From: an uncultured Lachnospiraceae bacterium
GTDB taxonomy: Bacteria; Bacillota; Clostridia; Lachnospirales; Lachnospiraceae
DNA length: 9,545 nucleotides
Direction of reading: 5' to 3'
NCBI GenBank assembly: GCA_902797705.1
Contig: CADBTX010000098.1
Span: forward strand, 1 to 9,545
Shown here: positions 1-5,035 of the stretch, in pieces
Layout of the letters: the number at the start of each line of letters is the position of its first letter
Position numbering within the stretch: the stretch's first letter is position 1
Notes under the pieces: generated by a model
The model's input: the letters and a program-made list of their open reading frames with translations, nothing else
What the model was told of the DNA's origin: nothing
Databases searched by the model: none
Made by a program: the position numbers and the translations under genes

Positions 1-575
1 AAGCAGGATTCGTCATCCGGAAGCATGATCTCAGGCTCCACAAGGACCTCCCCGTAAACGGAATTGAATTTCCTGACGATCTCGCGGGTCTGCTCTATCA
101 TCGGCTCCTGATCCTCTCCCACCGGCACCGTTGTGGCCTTAAAAGCTGTAATGTCACTGGCCTGGCTTATGGGATAGGTAAAGAATCCGACCGGGATGCT
201 TGCCTCAAAATTCCTCATCTGTATCTCGGCCTTAACGGTAGGATTTCTCTGGACTCTGGCCACAGTCACCAGATTCATGTAATAAAATGTAAGCTCCGTG
301 AGCTCCGGTATCTGGGACTGTATCAATATCTTTGTCTTCTCCGGATCTATGCCGCAGGAAAGGTAGTCAAGCGCCACTTCCACTATGTTCTGCCGCACCT
401 TCTCCGGTTCCTCCGCATTGTCAGTAAGGGCCTGGGCGTCGGCTATCATCACGAAGATATCCTTGTATTCACCGCTGTTCTGCAGCTCCACCCTTCTCCT
501 TAATGACCCCACATAATGTCCGATATGGAGTCTCCCGGTGGGCCGGTCTCCTGTCAATATGATCTTTTCACTCAA
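1..575 (-). CDS. trpS: Tryptophanyl-tRNA synthetase, N-terminal part (3' end outside window)
   Basis: Class I aminoacyl-tRNA synthetase that charges tRNA-Trp with tryptophan in the cytoplasm. The 191 visible residues begin with the family signature [18 protein letters not shown], with the HIGH nucleotide-binding motif at residues 17-20. Other TrpRS blocks follow: [13 protein letters not shown] (41-53), [16 protein letters not shown] (100-115), [14 protein letters not shown] (129-142) and VPVGEDQEP (150-158). The KMSKS loop would lie beyond the left edge. The start is TTG at 575. It has a GGGGAGG ribosome site 7 nt upstream, an in-frame TAA at 599-597 just above it, and no ATG before residue 43, so an ATG-only gene call would miss or shorten it. 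TTGA overlaps the TGA stop of the preceding DUF5662 gene by 4 nt, which implies translational coupling. It is the last visible gene of the operon, and I see no T-box leader directly in front of it. Confidence 0.95.
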   Translation of the reverse strand, partial: MSEKIILTGDRPTGRLHIGHYVGSLRRRVELQNSGEYKDIFVMIADAQALTDNAEEPEKVRQNIVEVALDYLSCGIDPEKTKILIQSQIPELTELTFYYMNLVTVARVQRNPTVKAEIQMRNFEASIPVGFFTYPISQASDITAFKATTVPVGEDQEPMIEQTREIVRKFNSVYGEVLVEPEIMLPDDESC

Positions 576-1183
576 CTTTTTTCCTCCCCGCAGGCCTTAT
601 GGCCTCTTTTTATTTTATTCCCTCTTAAAAGTCTTGTTTTAATAAACCTGAAGGTTTTATCCTCTCCGTAAACCGCAAGCATTTTAAGCAATGCGTATAA
701 AAGCCTTTTCGTCTCCTCATGCATGGGGATCACGTCATAGCTTTTAACAAGATATTTAAGGGGATAATCATCCCTGTAATGACCTTTATTATAGATCTTC
801 GACGCCGCGATCCTGTCCATCATCATCTCAAGCACGTACTTTAGCGGCATCTTTACCGGGATCATTATATCCTCCCCGGGTTTCAGCTCCCTTGAGGACT
901 TGTAGTCGATCCAGTATTCGTAATGATGCCTGTTTCTGCCCTTATGGTGAAGCCAGGAGGTGGAATAGCCTATGGCCTCCCTTTCGGCATTGTTCGGGCT
1001 CCTGTTCCCCTGATAATACCTTGCTCCCACCAGAAACTCATCGGGAGTATATTTGGACAGATCGTGGAGAAGTCCCTGGCTGAAAAGTCCTATCTTAAAG
1101 CAGCCCCTCATGACCTCTATCTTATGTTCAGTTATGGTGAGAAAATGCTTCAGGGCATTTTCAGGCTTTATACCGTTAAACAT
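572..1183 (-). CDS. DUF5662 family protein (possible HD-like metal-binding fold)
   Basis: A 203-residue soluble protein that I recognise as DUF5662, a family common in Lachnospiraceae and of unknown function; some database entries call it catalase without good reason. Conserved blocks are [10 protein letters not shown] (16-25), [14 protein letters not shown] (37-50), [11 protein letters not shown] (53-63), [16 protein letters not shown] (76-91) and MMDRIAASK (121-129). The order of His and Asp residues (H20, H40-D41, H79/H80, H86/H87, D123) resembles the metal-ligand order of HD-domain phosphohydrolases. That resemblance is inference, and no substrate can be named. The C-terminus is basic and probably flexible. 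The ATG at 1183 gives the usual family N-terminus; the ribosome site before it is weak. It starts 6 nt after the TraX stop and its stop overlaps the trpS start, so it is an internal operon gene probably translated by coupling or reinitiation. Confidence 0.88.
   Translation of the reverse strand: MFNGIKPENALKHFLTITEHKIEVMRGCFKIGLFSQGLLHDLSKYTPDEFLVGARYYQGNRSPNNAEREAIGYSTSWLHHKGRNRHHYEYWIDYKSSRELKPGEDIMIPVKMPLKYVLEMMMDRIAASKIYNKGHYRDDYPLKYLVKSYDVIPMHEETKRLLYALLKMLAVYGEDKTFRFIKTRLLRGNKIKRGHKACGEEKS
583..589 (-). promoter_or_regulatory. Ribosome binding site that fixes the TTG start of trpS
   Basis: GGGGAGG read on the minus strand, separated by AAAAAAG (7 nt) from TTG at 575. It lies inside the last codons of the DUF5662 gene. 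A small hairpin, AGGCC-ATAA-GGCCT (605-592), sits 2 nt upstream and may influence access to the site. Confidence 0.8.
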
Positions 1184-1189
1184 GTACTG

Positions 1190-1831
1190 TCAGATAAAAA
1201 ATCCCTTTTTCAAAAAATACAACACCATAAGATGGGCTGGATAAAAGATATAGAAAAAATACTTTAAGGACGGCCCGCGTTTACCATTGTAAAAAGAAAT
1301 CGGTATCAGCGCAAGACTTCCTCCCACCTGTACAGAGGCATTGTAAAGCCTTATGTTTGCCGCTATCACATTAAGGTCCCGGAGCAAAGGCAGATCCCTG
1401 AAATAATCAAAGGCAAAGATCATGAATATCCCGGGATACCTGTAATTAAAGTGGCAGTACTGGGCAATGGCCATGGACGAGATCAGTATCAGCCCCTTAA
1501 GGAAGACACTGTTGGTCCAGTCCATGAGATAGAGCATATAAAGACCCAGGGTCAGCGTAAAGAACACGCTCTGGGCTCCCGGATAAAAAAATGTGTCATG
1601 CCCCAGAAGGTCATAGGGTATCTCAGAGATCAGGGCAAAGAGCCCGAGCCTGAAAAGGTACTTCTTTACATCTCTTGTATGACGGAATCCCTCTGTCAAA
1701 AGAAAACAGTATAATGGAAAGGCAAGCCGTCCCACAAGTCTCATCCACTTTTCCCCGGGAAACAGATATTCCCCGCAGTGGTCTATCACCATTGATATCA
1801 GGGCGATCATCTTAATGGAAAATGCCGACAT
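1190..1831 (-). CDS. TraX family integral membrane protein
   Basis: A 213-residue polytopic membrane protein of the TraX family (named for F-plasmid TraX, which N-acetylates pilin; chromosomal homologues in Firmicutes have no assigned substrate). Family landmarks are MIALISMVIDHCGEYLFP (8-25), GRLAFPLYCFLLTEGFRHT (34-52), LGLFALISEIPYDLL (62-76), FFYPGAQSVFFTLTLGL (81-97) and, near the C-terminus, YNGKRGPSLKYFFYIFYPAH (181-200), which is the usual family ending. About six to eight hydrophobic segments are visible. No conjugation gene is nearby, so a transfer role is unlikely here. Acylation of an envelope component is a reasonable guess by family analogy. The ATG lies 1 nt after the stop of the upstream GH13 gene (TGA-G-ATG), so translation is probably coupled. 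The length is normal for the family and the gene looks intact. Confidence 0.9.
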   Translation of the reverse strand: MSAFSIKMIALISMVIDHCGEYLFPGEKWMRLVGRLAFPLYCFLLTEGFRHTRDVKKYLFRLGLFALISEIPYDLLGHDTFFYPGAQSVFFTLTLGLYMLYLMDWTNSVFLKGLILISSMAIAQYCHFNYRYPGIFMIFAFDYFRDLPLLRDLNVIAANIRLYNASVQVGGSLALIPISFYNGKRGPSLKYFFYIFYPAHLMVLYFLKKGFFI

Positions 1832-1832
1832 C

Positions 1833-3587
1833 TCAGTCCGCCCTCAGAACACAGACGGATCTTGGAGGAACCAGCAGAAATCCCGCATCCATCACCGGCT
1901 CTTTCTCATTATTGGTACATAACAGCCTTTTCCACTTCTTATTCTTTGAAAGATTCGGAAGCGCCAGCTTCTGCTCCTGCCAATGCATGTTATATGCGCA
2001 ATAGTACAGGGACTTATCGGAATATAATACACCGATATGCCGGCAATAATCAAAATAATTGGCAGCCCAGGCAGATTCCCCGTGGAAAGAGGTCTCGGGG
2101 AAAGCACCCTTTTCCTTTTTGACGGCCCTTCTGAACACCGGGCACTGAAGCCTTAAGCCGATCATACTCTTTACAAAATCAAAGATCTCCTTGTTTTTGT
2201 TCAGGTCCTCCCAGTCCAGCCAGGTCACTGAATTATCGAGACAATAGGGGTTGTTGTTACCCTTCTGCGAATTACGGAATTCGTCACCCATGCATATCCT
2301 CGGTGTGCCTCTGGAAAGGATCAGGTAGATAAAGGCATTCTTTATCTGCCGTTCCCTTAAGGTCATCACCGCCTTTTTACGGCTCCTTCCCTCCACACCG
2401 CAGTTCCAGGAATAATTAAGATCCGTTCCGTCGGTATTGTTCTCTCCGTTTTCCTCATTATGCTTCCTGTCAAAGCTCACCATGTCGTTCATTGTCATGG
2501 TGTTAAAGGATGACATGTAATTGATAAGGCCATAGTCCCCTTCTTCAACAAGATGCCTGGTGAAGCGGGAAAGCATATTCCCGTCGCTTTTAAGGAACCT
2601 TCTGTTGTCATAGAGGAAGTCGCTGTTTAATACGGCGATCCTCTCCGCTCTGTCCTCATTTAGATACTTAAGGCAGTGTTCCCCGGGACGGTTCTCAAAG
2701 ATAAACTTGCTGTTTTTCAGATAGGGGTCCCTCAGTATATCCTCGGAAGGGATATCTGAACCGAACAGAGCAAAGCCGTCAACCCCATAATCTATTACCC
2801 AGTATCTTAAAACATCCACTATGAATCTGGATGTGAGATCTTCCTCAAAAAAGAAATCCACGATGACCTCTATGCCCTCATTATGCAGGGTGCTTATCAT
2901 CTCCTTAAAGGAACGGACTCCGTCTCCTTTAGCGGAATAACTGTTTTTCGGCACAAAGTAATTGCCCCCGGTGAATCCCCAGTAATTAAGCCGTTTCTTT
3001 TTGCCCTTAAGTATCCCGGCTTCCTTCTTTGCTTCCTCCTGGGTCTCCGGAGTCTTTTCTTCCATGATCTCATTAAAATCGTAAACCGGCATCAGTTCCA
3101 GGGCATTTACGCCGAGAGACCTGAAATGATCCGTCTTTTCGATGACGCCCTCAAAGGTCCCGGGACATGTGACTCCCGAGTTTTTGCTTTTTGTAAAGCC
3201 ACGGACATGGAGGTAGTAGATCACAAGGTCAGAAAACTTCTTCGGTTCCTTTGTATATGAGACCTCTGTCAGGGGACAGGGATCAAAACGGCCGAAGGGC
3301 GTATACTTCCCCCATTTTTCATCTCCGGAAACATGACAGCAGTAGGGATCCATAAAAACCTCACCGCCTGATCTCAAACGATAGCCGGTTTTTCTTATAT
3401 CGATATCGGTAAGCGCCATATTGGAAACGGTTCCGATATTATTCTTCTCATCAAAGGGGATTTCCTTTATGACAGTGCCCTTAAGGTCAGTCAACTGCAG
3501 CTTAAGCGGCTTTGTTCCGGGATTCTCTGCGGAAATAAGGGTAAGCCCCTCCGGAACCGGATTTAAATTAGTCGTAGTTTTACTCAT
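1833..3587 (-). CDS. GlgX-like GH13 protein, probably catalytically inactive
   Basis: A 584-residue cytoplasmic protein related to glycogen debranching enzymes and isoamylases (GH13, GlgX type). It has a short beta-rich N-terminal module and then TIM-barrel signatures: IYYLHVRGFT (123-132), GTFEGVIEKTDHFRSLGVNALELMPVYDF (barrel entry), NYWGFTGGNYF (201-211), GENNTDGTDLNYSWNCGVEG (381-400) and a GTPRICMGDEF block. The catalytic regions are altered. Region I reads VDFFFEED instead of DVVYNH. Region II reads GFALFGSD instead of GFRFDLA, so the Arg and the nucleophile Asp are gone. Region IV reads SSFN where GlgX has TAHD. A Glu in KFIFENR might align with the acid/base Glu. It is shorter than typical GlgX (about 650-700). 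I infer a pseudoenzyme that binds or regulates glucan, not an active debranching enzyme. The chosen start, ATG 3587, has no ribosome site and lies 7 nt after a -10 box. An earlier ATG at 3647 lies in the tail of a terminator and is rejected. It is the first gene of the operon. Confidence 0.85.
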   Translation of the reverse strand: MSKTTTNLNPVPEGLTLISAENPGTKPLKLQLTDLKGTVIKEIPFDEKNNIGTVSNMALTDIDIRKTGYRLRSGGEVFMDPYCCHVSGDEKWGKYTPFGRFDPCPLTEVSYTKEPKKFSDLVIYYLHVRGFTKSKNSGVTCPGTFEGVIEKTDHFRSLGVNALELMPVYDFNEIMEEKTPETQEEAKKEAGILKGKKKRLNYWGFTGGNYFVPKNSYSAKGDGVRSFKEMISTLHNEGIEVIVDFFFEEDLTSRFIVDVLRYWVIDYGVDGFALFGSDIPSEDILRDPYLKNSKFIFENRPGEHCLKYLNEDRAERIAVLNSDFLYDNRRFLKSDGNMLSRFTRHLVEEGDYGLINYMSSFNTMTMNDMVSFDRKHNEENGENNTDGTDLNYSWNCGVEGRSRKKAVMTLRERQIKNAFIYLILSRGTPRICMGDEFRNSQKGNNNPYCLDNSVTWLDWEDLNKNKEIFDFVKSMIGLRLQCPVFRRAVKKEKGAFPETSFHGESAWAANYFDYCRHIGVLYSDKSLYYCAYNMHWQEQKLALPNLSKNKKWKRLLCTNNEKEPVMDAGFLLVPPRSVCVLRAD

Positions 3588-3594
3588 AGAAAGG

Positions 3595-3623
3595 ATTGTA
3601 CCACAAATCAACTGAAATTGGAA
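3595..3623 (-). promoter_or_regulatory. Promoter of the GH13-traX-DUF5662-trpS operon
   Basis: On the minus strand an extended -10, TGGTACAAT (TACAAT at 3600-3595), is preceded at 17 nt by TTCCAA (3623-3618), a poor -35. The upstream flank is A/T-rich. Transcription would start at about 3588-3587, directly at the ATG of the GH13 gene. The 14-mer ATTTGTGGTACAAT (3608-3595) recurs with one change in front of the gene at 4893. Confidence 0.6.
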
Positions 3624-3647
3624 AAAATGAAGCTTTAGTCCGGTCAT

Positions 3648-3678
3648 AAAAAATAACCGCCCCCGAAAGGACGGTTAT
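3648..3678 (-). terminator. Intrinsic terminator of the disordered-protein gene
   Basis: Read on the minus strand, ATAACCGUCC and GGGCGGUUAU form a 10-bp stem (one U-G pair) around a 6-nt loop, UUUCGG, followed by a run of six T. It begins 16 nt after the TAG at 3694 and separates that gene from the downstream operon promoter. Confidence 0.88.
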
Positions 3679-3693
3679 CAATTATGATCTGAT

Positions 3694-4893
3694 CTAAGCC
3701 ACTTCCTGTACAGTTACACGGTTATTCACGGCGTTTTCATCAATGGTGGCCTGTGCTGCGTTCAAGCCCGCATTTTCAATGATCTCGCTGCCTTCCGAAG
3801 CCGCAGTGGTGTTCTCTGAATTTACGGCACTGCTGATATCCTCCAGCTCGCCGGCTTCCTCGGTGGTCTCCGGCACCTTCCTGTCAGGGACGGGAGTATT
3901 TCCGGTATCATTTCTCTCCGGGATCTCGATCCTGTTAACTCCTACCTCGCTCTCGTCCTCTTCCATTTCCTTAATGGAGGAAGTTACGTCATAGGGGCTG
4001 TCCTTAAAGGAAAAACCGTTATTCAAAAGCTCTTTGTCGGCTTCCCTGTTCCTTGCTGCGTTTTCTTTTTCGGTATCGAGTCTCTCTCTGGTGGCATCGG
4101 CCCGCTTGTCCTGAGCCTTCTTCGTCTCAATATCCTCCAGCCTTTCGGCCTCCTTGTGTCCGGTCCCGGAATCCTCCGCCTTCTTCACACCGTTGGTAGA
4201 TCTGTCATCCATCTCCTCCTTGTAGGAAGCGGTGGAGATATCACCTTTTTCAAAGAGCTGCTTCAGCTCATTATTGGAGAAGCTCTTAAGATCGCCTTTA
4301 TCGGCATTCTTTTCAGCCTTTGCCTCCTTCGCGGCCTCAGCATCATCTGCAGCATTAACCTCATTTGTGATCTTAACAGTTTTTTCAGCATTAAGATCAT
4401 TTGAGGCCTTGGCTTCATTAGAGGTCCTGGCTTCATTGGAGGCCTTAAGGTTTGCGGTGATGAGCTGAACATCTGCCGCCGCCTTATTCTTTTCATTTAC
4501 CTCCGGAGTGATGCCCATCTTCTCGGAGTTCCTGGCCACAGCCTCCGCCGGGCTTCCCCCTTTAGGAGTCTCTTCCTTTAAGAAGGAATTCTTCGCAGGG
4601 CTTCCTGCCTCATACATTTTCTGCAGCTTCGAACCCTCTGCGGAGACGGTCACGGTGTCCCCGTCCTTTGATGTACCGCCGTTGGCTTTCTCATCGATCC
4701 TTGAAAGCCTCTCCTGTCTCTCCTTATCGGAGGGCACATACTTGGCGGTGCCTGCATACTTTGAAGCGCCGATATTCGGCGTACTTCCATAAAGATTTAC
4801 CGCTCTGACATTCATACCCTTTACCTTGCCGCAGGCAAGTGTGCCAACCGACGTCATCCTGCATGCCGTCAGCGGGGATCCGCAGATATACAC
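3694..4893 (-). CDS. Unrecognised, mostly disordered Ala/Glu/Asn/Lys-rich protein
   Basis: I do not recognise this protein with confidence. It is 399 residues long, highly charged, has no hydrophobic segment and appears mostly disordered or coiled-coil. A tandem repeat of three 6-residue units (KASNEA, RTSNEA, KASNDL) lies at 150-167, followed by Glu/Ala/Lys-rich helix-like sequence. Two short ordered-looking patches are DTVTVSAEGSKLQK (79-92) and NNELKQLFEKGDISTASYKEEM (207-228). They loosely recall the N-terminal DxVxIS and C-terminal L(K/R)xxIxxGxY patterns of the anti-sigma factor FlgM, but this is too weak for a call. The GTG at 4893 has an excellent AAGGAGGG site 5 nt upstream. However, all cysteines (4, 11, 21) lie in the first 26 residues, and ATG 4815 (MNVRAVNLYG, with AAGG 8 nt upstream) is a credible alternative start. 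It is monocistronic, with its own promoter and terminator. Confidence 0.7.
   Translation of the reverse strand: MYICGSPLTACRMTSVGTLACGKVKGMNVRAVNLYGSTPNIGASKYAGTAKYVPSDKERQERLSRIDEKANGGTSKDGDTVTVSAEGSKLQKMYEAGSPAKNSFLKEETPKGGSPAEAVARNSEKMGITPEVNEKNKAAADVQLITANLKASNEARTSNEAKASNDLNAEKTVKITNEVNAADDAEAAKEAKAEKNADKGDLKSFSNNELKQLFEKGDISTASYKEEMDDRSTNGVKKAEDSGTGHKEAERLEDIETKKAQDKRADATRERLDTEKENAARNREADKELLNNGFSFKDSPYDVTSSIKEMEEDESEVGVNRIEIPERNDTGNTPVPDRKVPETTEEAGELEDISSAVNSENTTAASEGSEIIENAGLNAAQATIDENAVNNRVTVQEVA
4393..4446 (-). repeat. Three tandem 18-nt units inside the disordered-protein gene
   Basis: On the minus strand the units are AAGGCCTCCAATGAAGCC, AGGACCTCTAATGAAGCC and AAGGCCTCAAATGATCTT. 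They are in frame and encode KASNEA, RTSNEA and KASNDL. The third copy has diverged most. Such repeats expand or contract by slippage without a frameshift. Confidence 0.85.
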
Positions 4894-4898
4894 GGAAT

Positions 4899-4906
4899 CC
4901 CTCCTT
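4899..4906 (-). promoter_or_regulatory. Strong ribosome binding site before GTG 4893
   Basis: AAGGAGGG on the minus strand, 5 nt before GTG. Just upstream is a hairpin TGAGAG-ATCCG-CTCTCA (4927-4911). The spacing is ideal and is the main argument for the GTG start over ATG 4815. Confidence 0.6.
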
Positions 4907-4958
4907 CACCTGAGAGCGGATCTCTCAATCTGAAGGGCAAACATACTTATACAGATCA

Positions 4959-4986
4959 ATCGTACCACAAATTACAAAAAATGGAA
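4959..4986 (-). promoter_or_regulatory. Promoter of the disordered-protein gene
   Basis: Minus-strand extended -10 TGGTACGAT (TACGAT at 4964-4959), with TTCCAT (4986-4981) 16 nt upstream and a T-rich spacer. Transcription would begin near 4952, giving a leader of about 60 nt. The segment ATTTGTGGTACGAT matches the operon promoter at 3595-3608 in 13 of 14 positions. Confidence 0.5.
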
Positions 4987-5035
4987 GTACTTTTATGAAA
5001 TTTTAATGATTGTATCTGATGATGTTGGGGTCAGA

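Noticed and set aside
592..619. Plus-strand terminator-like hairpin AGGCC-TTAT-GGCCT followed by T-rich sequence
   Set aside because: No plus-strand gene ends there; the hairpin has only 5 bp and lies inside a minus-strand coding region.
3588..3647. Upstream ATG (3647) as the start of the GH13 gene
   Set aside because: It directly follows the T-run of an intrinsic terminator and lies upstream of the predicted promoter; the added 20 residues (LHFFQFQLICG) do not look like a GH13 N-terminus.
4899..4945. Glycine-riboswitch-like string GAGAG...CTCTCAGGTGAAGG before the gene at 4893
   Set aside because: Only the short GAGAG and CTCTCAGG elements are present; the conserved aptamer core and a second aptamer are absent, and a simple 6-bp hairpin explains the match.
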